64,000 nt of DNA from Oscillospiraceae bacterium. GTDB lineage: Bacteria; Bacillota; Clostridia; Oscillospirales; Oscillospiraceae. The stretch covers positions 122,412-186,411 of the forward strand of contig JAHHRW010000004.1 in NCBI GenBank assembly GCA_020025575.1, read 5' to 3'. Below the pieces are notes generated by a model, which was not told where the DNA came from, ran no database searches, and saw nothing but the letters and a program-made list of their open reading frames with translations. The position numbers were made by a program, and so were the translations under genes. Below are positions 44,315 through 54,050 of the stretch, piece by piece (positions within the stretch are counted from its first letter, which is position 1; the number at the start of each line of letters is the position of its first letter).

Positions 44315-46633
44315 TCAAGCAGCGTCCGTGGGTATTTCTGCATCCTCTTCGGTTGCATCGGTACTTGATTCAGTGGAAGGTGCAGTAGACGGTGCAGTCG
44401 TGGGTACGGTGGTCGGCTCAGTCGTAGGCGCGGTCGTAGGCGCCGTGGTCGGTGCAGTAGTCGGTGCGGTGGTTGGCGCAGTTGTAGGCGCAGTAGTCGG
44501 TGCAGTTGTAGGTGCGGTAGTCGGTGCAGTCGTAGGTGCGGTAGTAGGCGCAGTAGTCGGTGCGGTCGTGGTTTCGATGGGGCGACCATCCGGGGTGGTA
44601 GGTGCGTTGGGGTCACCGATTACGCATACAATTCTATCGCGTTTTGCAAAATCAGAAGTATCTTCGTATTCATACGAGATTTGTTCATTGGTTGTCTTGT
44701 CATATTTGCAGCGGTACGTGTACACGGTTCTTCCGGTATATGCGGTTTGAAGAATATCACCATCTTCATAACCTTCTGGGTTATTTTCACGATATACCTT
44801 GTATTTGGTTTCTCCATAGTAAGGACCGGACACGGTTTCATAGTCCATTTCCACATAGTAGTCCTTGGTGTCAGTGCCAAGTAGTTCTACATGCACCTGT
44901 CCATCAGAGACACTGGCATCGATACGCAGGGGATAGTCCGTATTGTTTCTGAATTGAAAATCCAGAGAACCCCAGTAGATTGTGGCATCCATTCCGGGTG
45001 GGACGTAGCTGACTTCAAACATGTGCTCTGTACGCTCTACAATCTCCATATCAGCCAAAAGAGCCGCATAGTAGATAGTTGATGCAACCTGACAGACACC
45101 GCCGCCCAAGCCATCTACGGTTTCCCCATCAGAATAGATCGCAGCAGCCATATAGCCTTTTTCAGCGGTTCGCTCGCCAACAATATCGTTGAAGGAGAAA
45201 ACCTGACCGGGGGCAATTATGGTACCATCAATTGCCTGGCAGGCAAGAATCAGGTTATTGGTTCTGTTATAGATGTCCACATGGTCGGTATCCACACGTG
45301 ACAGGGAGTCGTGGAAAAGATGTTCCTCCAGAGAGGTTTTGGTCACTTTAGGATTTAGAAAGCGGAATTCAAATGTAACTGTATCGCCAGGTTTGCAGGT
45401 GGATAGACGATCGGTGTAATCCTTGGCATCAAATCCATAGCCAAGCACTTCCGGTGTAATCTCATATGTCTTTTCGTTCAGACTGGCATCCACGGGAGCA
45501 ACACAGTAATCCTGAAAGAGCTTTTCAAAATCAAGAGGATCAGGTTCCTTTACGTCATATTGGGCCATAATCGTCTTGAAATCGTTGCGTGCATAGGCGT
45601 TTAAGATGGTTTCTAAAAGCTTGTTTGTATCCAGAGACCGGTAGGGGGTGCCTAGCTGGAATGTCATGGTCATGTGGGCAACATCGGGATCCGCATTGGC
45701 CTGCTCAAGGGTTCTGTTTAGATCAGGGACCTCACCGGCTACCGTTACCTCTGTCTGTTTCAGCTCGCTGGCAGCGGCTTTTGCAGCTTGATCCAGTAAA
45801 TCCATAATGTATGTGGTATCGATGGAAAGGTGTTCCAGAACATCCATATCATGTCGATAAAGAGCGGACTGCATTTTTGACTGGTAGTTTTCCCAACGAT
45901 TTCCGGAACGACCGAAATTGTATGCCGCTTGCACCAACTCATCCACATTCAGAACCGGTTTTGTGGTGGAAGGCTCTAAAATCAGTGTGTAGTCCGGTAA
46001 TTTAACGGTTAGATTATGTTTGCTGTAGGTGTTGTCTGTTATTTCATGAATTGCTTGGCTGGCCTGATCCGGGGTCATGCCGCCCAAATTGATGTCATAG
46101 GCGTAGACATTGCTATAGATGAGGCCGTCGTCCTTGGTTGTATCCAAGAACCACCAGATGCCAAATGCAGCTGCAATTAATACAAGCGTGACTGCCACGC
46201 AGGAAATTAAAATCAGCTTTTTTTGTCGGCGCTGGTAAGGATGATAATTCCTTTCCGAATCTTTGGGATAGTAATCCAGCTCTAAATCTTCGGGATAATC
46301 ATCCATCTCTGAATCTTCGGGATAATCATCCGTCTCTGAATCTTCGGGATAATCATCCATTTTCAAATCTTCGAGATAATCATTTATCTCTGGATCTTCA
46401 GGACAATTATCTATTTCAGAATCTTCGGGATGATAATCCGTTTCTAAATCTTCTGCATGAAGATCTTCGGCTGTTAGGGGATGATAATCCGTTTCTAGAT
46501 CTTCTGTATAAAGATCTTTGCCTGTTAGGGGATTATCCTCACCATTGACCATGGCAGAAAGTTGCTGCAATGCCTGCTCCAGTTCATCATCTTCCCATTT
46601 ATGGGGATGCTGGAAAGTTCCCTTTTTTTTCAT
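44315..46633 (-). CDS. VanW-family membrane protein with tandem repeats
   Basis: 772 residues. Residues about 41-125 hold imperfect acidic repeats (units like DDYPEDSEM), followed by RRQKK and one membrane segment (about 140-162), so the acidic part is cytoplasmic. Outside come peptidoglycan-binding-like domains, the VanW domain (about 455-590, with APGQVFSFNDIVGERTAEKGY and GGGVCQVASTIYYAAL), and a G5-like stretch. The tail is a run of about 12 TTAP units followed by Ser/Thr/Glu-rich residues. VanW proteins are linked to cell walls but their reaction is unknown. No sortase signal is seen. Confidence 0.88.
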   Translation of the reverse strand: MKKKGTFQHPHKWEDDELEQALQQLSAMVNGEDNPLTGKDLYTEDLETDYHPLTAEDLHAEDLETDYHPEDSEIDNCPEDPEINDYLEDLKMDDYPEDSETDDYPEDSEMDDYPEDLELDYYPKDSERNYHPYQRRQKKLILISCVAVTLVLIAAAFGIWWFLDTTKDDGLIYSNVYAYDINLGGMTPDQASQAIHEITDNTYSKHNLTVKLPDYTLILEPSTTKPVLNVDELVQAAYNFGRSGNRWENYQSKMQSALYRHDMDVLEHLSIDTTYIMDLLDQAAKAAASELKQTEVTVAGEVPDLNRTLEQANADPDVAHMTMTFQLGTPYRSLDTNKLLETILNAYARNDFKTIMAQYDVKEPDPLDFEKLFQDYCVAPVDASLNEKTYEITPEVLGYGFDAKDYTDRLSTCKPGDTVTFEFRFLNPKVTKTSLEEHLFHDSLSRVDTDHVDIYNRTNNLILACQAIDGTIIAPGQVFSFNDIVGERTAEKGYMAAAIYSDGETVDGLGGGVCQVASTIYYAALLADMEIVERTEHMFEVSYVPPGMDATIYWGSLDFQFRNNTDYPLRIDASVSDGQVHVELLGTDTKDYYVEMDYETVSGPYYGETKYKVYRENNPEGYEDGDILQTAYTGRTVYTYRCKYDKTTNEQISYEYEDTSDFAKRDRIVCVIGDPNAPTTPDGRPIETTTAPTTAPTTAPTTAPTTAPTTAPTTAPTTAPTTAPTTAPTTAPTTAPTTEPTTVPTTAPSTAPSTESSTDATEEDAEIPTDAA
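44390..44580. repeat. 12-base tandem repeat coding for TTAP units
   Basis: About a dozen copies of a 12-base unit of the type GTCGGTGCAGTA (with GTAGGC variants), in frame with the VanW-protein tail; third positions vary while the protein repeat stays intact. Confidence 0.85.
46240..46520. repeat. 30-base-class tandem repeats in the VanW gene start
   Basis: Copies of a unit containing TCTTCGGGATAATCATCC occur six or more times in the N-terminal coding part and give the acidic DDYPEDSE repeats. A longer unit with GATAATCCGTTTCTA appears twice at the far end. Confidence 0.8.
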
Positions 46634-46765
46634 GGGATGCTCCTATCTTCGGTGGTAAAAACCACGAATTGTTTTTTATATATCCTATAGTAACACAATT
46701 TGTAGAGAAAGCAATGAAAATTCCATTTCAATTCTATACAAAAATTTACAGAATGCAAAGTATGG

Positions 46766-49700
46766 TCACGATTTGTCAAATGCTGTATATCTTTCAACAA
46801 ATATCCGACACTGTTTCAGAGGATCTACACCCGATGCTAATTTGAGACGCAGGGTGGGCTGCTTTGCAGTGGCAACAAAGAGAACACGATCTTTGTAGTC
46901 GGAATCGGCGCACAGGGAGCTGACTGCCTCAAAATTCAGATTGGCTAAAGTGAACAGAACCTCGTTTCCTTTCTGGCGGATGTCGGTGATGCCTACGGCT
47001 TTCGCTTTGGCCCGAAGCAGAGCGATATTCACCAGATTCAATACACCCTTAGGCGGTTCACCATAGCGATCCACAATTTCATCCAACAGATCGTCCGCAT
47101 CCTCATCCGAGCGAATACCGGCCATTCTGCGGTAGAGATCCATCCGTTCCTCTCCGCTTTCTACAAATTCCTTGGAAATATTGGCGGTGACGTTCAAATC
47201 TGCGGTGCATTCCGGAGCTCTGGGTGCTTCGCCTCGTTCCTCCAGAACGGCCTCATCCAGCAACTTCAGATACATATCATAGCCAACGCTCATCAAGTGA
47301 CCGGATTGTTCCGAACCTAGCAGGTTTCCTGCACCGCGGATTTCCAAATCACGCATGGCGATTTTGAAACCGGAACCGAATTCTGCAAAGTCCCGAATTG
47401 CAGAAAGTCGCTTTTCGGCAATCTCAGATAGGGATTTATCCGGCCGATAGGTGAAATAAGCATAGGCGTGACGGGTGGAACGACCCACTCGCCCCCGGAG
47501 CTGGTGCAGCTGGCTCAGACCAAAATGGTCTGCATTTTCGATAATCAGGGTGTTGGCATTGGGAATATCCAGACCGGTTTCAATGATGGTGGTACATACT
47601 AGGACTTGGATATCTCCCTCTGTCATGGCCTGCATGACATCGGACAATGCCTCCTGGGTCATTTTTCCGTGGGCAACACCTACCCGTAGGCCCGGGATTC
47701 GACGGGTAATAGCGGATGCACATTGGTCGATGGTCTCCACCTTGTTGTGCAGATAGTAGACTTGGCCGCCACGTTCCACCTCCCGGCGAATGGCATCATC
47801 AATGATGGCATTGTTATGCTCCATCACAAAGGTCTGCACCGGATAACGGTCTGACGGGGGCTGCTCTATGGTGGACATATCACGGATGCCGGACAGGGCC
47901 ATGTTGAGCGTTCTGGGGATCGGTGTTGCAGAAAGTGTCAGTACATCCACACCTTTGGAAATCTCCTTTAACCGCTCCTTGTGGCTGACACCGAATCGCT
48001 GCTCTTCGTCCACAATCAGCAAACCCAGGTCCTTAAATTGTACGCTCTTTTGCAGCAATTTGTGGGTGCCGATGACCAAATCTACAGCGCCGGATTTGAT
48101 ATTTTGCAAGGTGCGTTTCTGGGCGGCCGCAGGGCGGAACCGGCTGAGAACGTCAATGTTTACCGGGAATCCCCGGAAACGTGCAAGAGCTGTCTGGTAG
48201 TGCTGCTGTGCAAGGACTGTGGTGGGTACCATTATGGCAACCTGCTTTCCGTCCATGACGGCTTTCATCACCGCCCGCAGAGCGACCTCTGTTTTTCCAA
48301 AGCCCACATCGCCGCAGAGCAGACGATCCATTGGAATAGGAGATTCCATATCATTCTTGATATCGGCAATGCATCGCAGCTGGTCGTCGGTTTCGGGATA
48401 GGGGAAGTTATCTTCAAATTCTTTCTGCCACGGGGAGTCTGCTGCAAAAGCATAGCCCTGCTGCCGCTTTCGGGCAGCATAGAGCTGAATCAGCTGCGCA
48501 GCCATATCCTTGGCGGCTTTTCTTGCCTTTGCCTTGGTCTTTTGCCAGGTATCCGTGCCAATCTTATTCAGACGGACGTTTGTATCTTCACCGCCGCTGC
48601 CGATGTATTTGCTGACCAGATCCAACTGCGTTGCAGGGACGAATAGAACATCGGTTCCGGCATAGGCGATTTTGATATAATCCTTTATGGCTCCATCAAT
48701 TCGCATCTGCTCCATAGCTACGAACCGACCGATGCCGTGATGGTCGTGAACCACGAGATCCCCGGGGGTCAAATCTGTGAAGGAATTGAGCTTTTGACGA
48801 TTGGTGGCGACTTTTTTGGGTTTCTTCTTGATTTCGCCTCGGGCCAATAGCTGCCCCTCGGTGAGTACCGCCAGTTTTTGACTGGGATATTCCATGCCAA
48901 AGGGAAGGGTCCCCTCAGTAAGCAGGATTTGTCCCGGCTTGGGCATGGTGGTCAGTGGAATGCAAAGCATAGAGCTGAGATTTCGCTCATGCAGCATCTG
49001 TTGCAATAGTTCCGCTCTGCGGCGACTTCCACACAAAACAAGAGAGGAAAATTCCATCTTCTGGTAGTGCGTCAGATCAGCAGCAGCGGTGTCCATATTT
49101 CCACCGTATCCGGGCAGCTGCTTGGCAGTCATGGGCAGCAGCTGTGTTGGCGGACATTCTTCCGGATAGGATGAGCCTGCGAAAGAATCCACATACAGCA
49201 CGCATCGATTCTTTAACGTATGGCAGAAATCTTCCCATTGGCAGACAAGGTCGCACAGCTCTCCTGCGATCAGACCAGCTTGCAGCATGGAGTCCAGGCC
49301 CATACCAACCTCCTCGATACGGGTCTTTGCGGTGCGGTGGAGGGATGAGTGATCGCACAGTACAATCACTGCATTTTCTGGAATGTATTCCATAGCGGTG
49401 GCCATCTGGGGATAGATCAGGGACATATAGCGGTCGGATGCGGGGTGGTGGATACCGGCCTCGTATTTTTCCAGGTCTTGGGTAAGGGTCTTAATTAGTG
49501 CCTCGTTGGGATTTTTGCGCCGACGCTGCCTGGCGATCATGTGCTGAATATCTTTGCATAGTCCCTCCAGTCCCTCTGGATGCAGTCGAGGCTGGGTTTC
49601 GCTCACGGGCAGGATCTCAATGCGTTCTACATTCTCTGTGCGTCGCTGGGTGTCCGTGTCGAAGTAGCCCATGGTATCCAGCTCATCCCCAAAAAATTCT

Positions 49701-50275
49701 GCACGAATGGGGTGTTCAGCGGCTGGGGAGTAGATATCCACAATGCCGCCGCGAACAGCGTACTGGCCGGGACCCTCTACCATGTTGCAGCGGGAGTATC
49801 CGGACTGGGTCAGCCGTGACAGCAAATTTTCCAAAGGATATTCACAACCAATTTCCAATGAAAAAGCGGCTTGCTCCAGTACCTGCGGAGGCATAGTACG
49901 CTGGCTTAGGGATTCCCAAGTGAGTATTTGCAGCTGAGTCTGCCCGCTGTGCAGCAGATACAGCTGCTGCAGACGTTTCTGCTCCCAGCTCCGGGAGACC
50001 ACAGCGGCATCGTACAGCGTAAATTCACGGCCGGGCAGTACCGGGGCAGTGATCCCCAGAAAACTACCAAGTTCCTGCTGCAAGCGTTTTGCGGTCATGT
50101 CATCTTGACAGATCAGCACGACAGGACGCTTTAGATCTTGATAAAGTCCTGCAACCAGATGACTTCGATTGATTTGTCCGAGACCCGTGATGGCTATGGA
50201 TTGGTTTTGACGCAGAGCGTCCAGTGTCTGCTTATATTCGGGAATCGAAGATAAAAATGAAAGGAGTTTTTCCAT
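46766..50275 (-). CDS. mfd: Transcription-repair coupling factor Mfd
   Basis: Removes stalled RNA polymerase at lesions and recruits UvrA. 1169 residues: UvrB-like N-terminal part (about 1-400), RNA-polymerase-interacting CarD-like domain (about 495-560, LTPGDLVVHDHHGIGRFV), helicase domain with CGDVGFGKTEVALRA near 645, DEEQRFGV as motif II, and the TRCF C-terminal module. The start ATG 50275 has a weak ribosome site. It follows pth on the same strand, with a hairpin between. Confidence 0.96.
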   Translation of the reverse strand: MEKLLSFLSSIPEYKQTLDALRQNQSIAITGLGQINRSHLVAGLYQDLKRPVVLICQDDMTAKRLQQELGSFLGITAPVLPGREFTLYDAAVVSRSWEQKRLQQLYLLHSGQTQLQILTWESLSQRTMPPQVLEQAAFSLEIGCEYPLENLLSRLTQSGYSRCNMVEGPGQYAVRGGIVDIYSPAAEHPIRAEFFGDELDTMGYFDTDTQRRTENVERIEILPVSETQPRLHPEGLEGLCKDIQHMIARQRRRKNPNEALIKTLTQDLEKYEAGIHHPASDRYMSLIYPQMATAMEYIPENAVIVLCDHSSLHRTAKTRIEEVGMGLDSMLQAGLIAGELCDLVCQWEDFCHTLKNRCVLYVDSFAGSSYPEECPPTQLLPMTAKQLPGYGGNMDTAAADLTHYQKMEFSSLVLCGSRRRAELLQQMLHERNLSSMLCIPLTTMPKPGQILLTEGTLPFGMEYPSQKLAVLTEGQLLARGEIKKKPKKVATNRQKLNSFTDLTPGDLVVHDHHGIGRFVAMEQMRIDGAIKDYIKIAYAGTDVLFVPATQLDLVSKYIGSGGEDTNVRLNKIGTDTWQKTKAKARKAAKDMAAQLIQLYAARKRQQGYAFAADSPWQKEFEDNFPYPETDDQLRCIADIKNDMESPIPMDRLLCGDVGFGKTEVALRAVMKAVMDGKQVAIMVPTTVLAQQHYQTALARFRGFPVNIDVLSRFRPAAAQKRTLQNIKSGAVDLVIGTHKLLQKSVQFKDLGLLIVDEEQRFGVSHKERLKEISKGVDVLTLSATPIPRTLNMALSGIRDMSTIEQPPSDRYPVQTFVMEHNNAIIDDAIRREVERGGQVYYLHNKVETIDQCASAITRRIPGLRVGVAHGKMTQEALSDVMQAMTEGDIQVLVCTTIIETGLDIPNANTLIIENADHFGLSQLHQLRGRVGRSTRHAYAYFTYRPDKSLSEIAEKRLSAIRDFAEFGSGFKIAMRDLEIRGAGNLLGSEQSGHLMSVGYDMYLKLLDEAVLEERGEAPRAPECTADLNVTANISKEFVESGEERMDLYRRMAGIRSDEDADDLLDEIVDRYGEPPKGVLNLVNIALLRAKAKAVGITDIRQKGNEVLFTLANLNFEAVSSLCADSDYKDRVLFVATAKQPTLRLKLASGVDPLKQCRIFVERYTAFDKS

Positions 50276-50317
50276 AATATTACCTCATGAATGGGATTTT
50301 GCTCCACGCAGGAATGC

Positions 50318-50340
50318 GGAAAGGGGACGGTCCCCTTTCC
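50318..50340. repeat. Palindrome between pth and mfd
   Basis: GGAAAGGGGA / TCCCCTTTCC, a perfect 10-base stem around CGG, without a T-run on either side. It resembles GGGGACGGTCCCC-type REP elements of Clostridia rather than a terminator. Confidence 0.6.
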
Positions 50341-50355
50341 GTGATGGTTTGTCTA

Positions 50356-50379
50356 TCTATTTATTTATTTATTTATTTA
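50356..50379. repeat. TTTA microsatellite at the end of pth
   Basis: A run of about five TTTA units spans the pth stop codon; read on the minus strand it gives TAAA repeats, so stop codons occur in several frames. Its length could vary without harm to the gene. Confidence 0.7.
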
Positions 50380-50964
50380 TGCTTTCCCACTGAAACGGTT
50401 GGATGTTTCGCTGACACCGTGATCGATGATACACAGAGCAGCGTCGGCGGCCCGTTCCAGCGCAGGAGCCAGTTCTTTTTCTTCATTTGCAGAAAAAGTG
50501 GACAGAACCCAGTCAGCCAGGTCATAATCCGGATGCGGCTTGGCACCTACGCCAATTTTGACACGAGGAAAATCCTGACTGCCCAATTCCTGAATGATGG
50601 ATTTGATACCATTATGCCCGCCAGCAGAGCCGCTGGGACGAATTCTCAGGCGGCCGGGTGCCAGAGAAATATCATCAAACAAGACGATAATCTGCTGAGG
50701 GGGAATTTTGAAAAAGGTGGACAGCTGCTGTACACTGCGGCCGGATAGATTCATGTAAGTCTGAGGTTTTAGCAGCAGCAGCTTGTAGCCGTGATAGCTG
50801 CACTGACCATAAAGTCCCTGAAATTTTCCCTTGTCGATGGAACAGTCGAGCCTTTTCTCCAGAATATCCATCACGCGAAAGCCACAGTTGTGGCGCGTTT
50901 TTTCATATTCGCGACCGGGATTTCCCAAACCCACGATCAGCCATGTTTCTTGATCTTTTATCAT
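50377..50964 (-). CDS. pth: Peptidyl-tRNA hydrolase
   Basis: Frees peptides from stalled peptidyl-tRNA. 195 residues; active site pieces are GNPGREYEKTRHNCGF (Asn and His near residues 15 and 25), the catalytic Asp in LFDDISL, and GGHNGIKSI. Same strand as mfd; pth-mfd order is a common Firmicutes pair. The stop sits in the TTTA tract. Confidence 0.96.
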   Translation of the reverse strand: MIKDQETWLIVGLGNPGREYEKTRHNCGFRVMDILEKRLDCSIDKGKFQGLYGQCSYHGYKLLLLKPQTYMNLSGRSVQQLSTFFKIPPQQIIVLFDDISLAPGRLRIRPSGSAGGHNGIKSIIQELGSQDFPRVKIGVGAKPHPDYDLADWVLSTFSANEEKELAPALERAADAALCIIDHGVSETSNRFSGKA

Positions 50965-51118
50965 TTTATTCTATTCCTATCAAAACATAATATTTGATAT
51001 TAATTATACCATCGAATCAGCAGAAAATGCAATATATAAAAAGAGATAAATCATACAAAACAAGCGGAATTCAACCAAATAAAATCCTATTACGACCCAA
51101 AATCCGTGTAACTTTGTA

Positions 51119-51147
51119 TTGTATGAGTGGGTAAAAAATGGTATAAT
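51119..51147 (+). promoter_or_regulatory. uvrA promoter
   Basis: TTGTAT (51119-51124), 17-base spacer, perfect TATAAT (51142-51147), 40 bases before uvrA. Confidence 0.65.
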
Positions 51148-51186
51148 AATAACAGGAAATATGATTCATTTTGCGAGGAACCGACC

Positions 51187-54012
51187 ATGAAAGAAACGAT
51201 TCGAGTTAAAGGTGCAAGAGAGAATAATCTGAAGAATGTGGATTTGACCATACCCAGAGACAAGCTGGTTGTATTTACGGGTCTATCCGGCTCCGGTAAA
51301 TCGAGCCTTGCCTTTGATACCATTTATGCTGAAGGCCAGCGTCGTTATGTAGAGAGTCTTTCCAGTTATGCCCGGCAGTTTTTGGGGCAGATGGATAAGC
51401 CGGATGTGGATTCTATCGAGGGGCTTTCCCCAGCAATTTCCATTGATCAGAAAACAACATCTAAAAATCCCCGATCTACCGTGGGAACAGTCACAGAGAT
51501 TTATGACTATCTGCGTCTGCTGTGGGCTCGTGTTGGCATCCCCCATTGTCCCAAATGCGGGAAAGAAATCAGCCGGCAGACCGTTGACCAGATTGTTGAC
51601 CGGGTGGAATCTCTGGGCATTGGTACCAGATTCTTGGTGCTGTCTCCTGTGATTCGCGGAAAAAAAGGGGAGCATGTTAAGGTATTTGAGGATGCACGCA
51701 AGGGGGGCTTTTCCCGAGTTCGTGTAGATGGAATTTTGTATGACTTGAGCGAGGAAATCAAGTGCGAAAAGAACAAGAAACACAATATCGAACTGGTTGT
51801 AGATCGCTTGGTCTTAAAGGAAGGTCAGCGCAGAAGACTGGCAGACTCCATTGAAACAGCCTGTTCTCACTCTGGGGGACTTGTGACCATCGAGCTGCCG
51901 GACAAGAAAGAGGAACTGACCTTCTCTCAGAACTATGCCTGTGAGGACTGCGGGATCAGCTTGTCAGAGCTGGAGCCCAGAATGTTTTCTTTTAACAATC
52001 CGGCGGGAGCCTGTCCCCACTGTACAGGTCTGGGATTCCAGCTGGTGGCAGATCCGGATTTGGTAATTCCAGATAAGGAGAAATCTATCTTTGACGGAGC
52101 AGTTCAGGTCTCGGGGTGGAACAGCGCCAGAACGGATTCTGTGTTTAGAATGTACTTTGAGGCACTGGCTCAGAAATATCACTTTTCCCTGACGGTCCCC
52201 GTAAAGGATTTGCCCAAGGAGGCAATGGATGTCATTTTTTATGGCACTGGGACGGAGAAGCTGCGTATGAGCTATAACCGAGGCAGCGGCATGGGCGTTC
52301 TGGAACAACCCTTTGAGGGAATCATGAATAACATCACCCGCCGCTATCGAGAGACGCAGTCTGATTCCGCCCGGAAAGAATTGGAAGAGTGTATGTCCAG
52401 TGCACCGTGTCCCTACTGCCACGGTGACCGCCTATCAGACATCGCCCGTGCTGTAACCGTGGGCGGTATCGGCATCATGGATTTTTGCCGAATGAGCGTG
52501 AAAGATGCCCTGAACTTTGTGGACGGACTCCATTTGGAGGGCAATATGGCAATGATTGCCACCCAGATTCTCCGGGAAATCCGCTCAAGACTTCAGTTCT
52601 TGGCAGATGTTGGGCTGCAATATTTGACGCTCTCCCGTTCTTCCGGAACATTGTCTGGCGGCGAAAGTCAGAGAATCCGTCTTGCAACGCAGATTGGCTC
52701 GTCACTGATGGGCGTGCTTTATATTTTGGATGAGCCATCTATTGGACTGCATCAGCGGGACAACGATAAGCTCTTGCAAACCCTGAAAAATCTACGGGAC
52801 TTGGGCAATACCCTCATTGTGGTAGAACATGATGAAGACACCATGCGTGCGGCGGACTACATTGTAGATGTGGGCCCGGGAGCGGGCAGTCACGGTGGCG
52901 AAATTGTTGCAAGCGGTACGCTACAGGAGATTCTGGACTGCAAGGAATCCATTACCGGGCAGTACCTGTCTGGAGAAAAGAAGATTCCGGTACCGAGTGC
53001 ACGGCGCAAAGGAAACGGCAACTTTCTGCGCGTATTGGGGGCTGAGGAAAATAATTTGAAACAGGTTGATGTGGAGATCCCTCTGGGGACGCTGACCTGC
53101 GTGACCGGTGTGTCCGGCTCCGGAAAGTCCAGTCTTGTCAATCAGGTGCTCAATCGCACGCTGAACGCAAAGTTGAATCATGCAAGAACCCGCCCAGGAA
53201 AGTGTCGACAGATCACAGGACTGGAGTATCTGGATAAAGTCATTGATATTGACCAGAGTCCCATCGGCAGGACACCGCGCTCGAATCCTGCCACCTATAC
53301 AGGCGTATTTAATGATATTCGTGAGCTTTTTGCGGCAACAAACGATGCAAAGATTCGCGGATATACCCCGGGACGTTTCAGTTTCAATGTGAAGGGCGGC
53401 CGGTGCGAGGCCTGTGCTGGCGACGGCCTGGTGAAAATCGAAATGCATTTTCTGGCGGATGTGTATGTGCCCTGCGAAGTCTGTCAGGGCAGACGGTATA
53501 ATCGTGAAACCCTTGAAGTTAAGTATAAGGGAAAAGATATTTCTCAGGTTTTGGACATGACAGCAGAAGAGGCTGTGGAGTTTTTTGAAAATGTTCCGAA
53601 AATCCGCAGAAAAGTGCAGACTATGGTGAAAGTTGGCCTGGGATATGTAAAATTGGGGCAATCCTCCACAACGCTCTCCGGCGGTGAGGCGCAGCGTGTG
53701 AAACTTGCTACGGAACTTGCAAGAAATTCCACGGGAAAGACGATTTATGTTTTGGATGAACCGACCACCGGACTTCACGCTGCGGATGTGCACAAGCTGA
53801 TCGATGTGTTACAGCAGCTGGTGGATGCAGGCAATACGGTTCTGGTCATCGAGCATAACCTTGATGTGATCAAAACAGCAGACCATATTATTGACCTGGG
53901 GCCCGAAGGCGGCGATGAAGGTGGTTATGTGGTGGCAACAGGCACCCCGGAGCAGGTTGCACAGGTGGAGGAAAGCTATACGGGGCAGTATCTCAAACAA
54001 TACCTCAAATAA
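51187..54012 (+). CDS. uvrA: Excinuclease ABC subunit UvrA
   Basis: Damage-recognition ATPase of nucleotide excision repair. 941 residues from ATG 51187; upstream ATGs lie in the promoter region. Two ABC modules with Walker A GLSGSGKSSLAF and GVSGSGKSSLVN; signature LSGGESQRIRLA and LSGGEAQRVKLA; zinc fingers with CPKCG, CEDCG, CPHC, CPYC and CEAC...CEVC. Not in one unit with uvrB, which lies 2 kb away on the same strand. Confidence 0.97.
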   Translation: MKETIRVKGARENNLKNVDLTIPRDKLVVFTGLSGSGKSSLAFDTIYAEGQRRYVESLSSYARQFLGQMDKPDVDSIEGLSPAISIDQKTTSKNPRSTVGTVTEIYDYLRLLWARVGIPHCPKCGKEISRQTVDQIVDRVESLGIGTRFLVLSPVIRGKKGEHVKVFEDARKGGFSRVRVDGILYDLSEEIKCEKNKKHNIELVVDRLVLKEGQRRRLADSIETACSHSGGLVTIELPDKKEELTFSQNYACEDCGISLSELEPRMFSFNNPAGACPHCTGLGFQLVADPDLVIPDKEKSIFDGAVQVSGWNSARTDSVFRMYFEALAQKYHFSLTVPVKDLPKEAMDVIFYGTGTEKLRMSYNRGSGMGVLEQPFEGIMNNITRRYRETQSDSARKELEECMSSAPCPYCHGDRLSDIARAVTVGGIGIMDFCRMSVKDALNFVDGLHLEGNMAMIATQILREIRSRLQFLADVGLQYLTLSRSSGTLSGGESQRIRLATQIGSSLMGVLYILDEPSIGLHQRDNDKLLQTLKNLRDLGNTLIVVEHDEDTMRAADYIVDVGPGAGSHGGEIVASGTLQEILDCKESITGQYLSGEKKIPVPSARRKGNGNFLRVLGAEENNLKQVDVEIPLGTLTCVTGVSGSGKSSLVNQVLNRTLNAKLNHARTRPGKCRQITGLEYLDKVIDIDQSPIGRTPRSNPATYTGVFNDIRELFAATNDAKIRGYTPGRFSFNVKGGRCEACAGDGLVKIEMHFLADVYVPCEVCQGRRYNRETLEVKYKGKDISQVLDMTAEEAVEFFENVPKIRRKVQTMVKVGLGYVKLGQSSTTLSGGEAQRVKLATELARNSTGKTIYVLDEPTTGLHAADVHKLIDVLQQLVDAGNTVLVIEHNLDVIKTADHIIDLGPEGGDEGGYVVATGTPEQVAQVEESYTGQYLKQYLK

Positions 54013-54018
54013 ACGGAA

Positions 54019-54049
54019 AAATTGAGCCCTGCTTGGGCAGGGCTCAAAA
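54019..54049. terminator. Bidirectional terminator between uvrA and the kinase-like gene
   Basis: GAGCCCTGC / GCAGGGCTC stem flanked by A-runs on one side and T on the other strand, in the gap between two convergent genes. Confidence 0.8.
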
Positions 54050-54050
54050 A

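Noticed and set aside
44259..44750. Open frame coding for repeated GAVV units
   Set aside because: It is the reverse reading of the TTAP repeat in the VanW gene.
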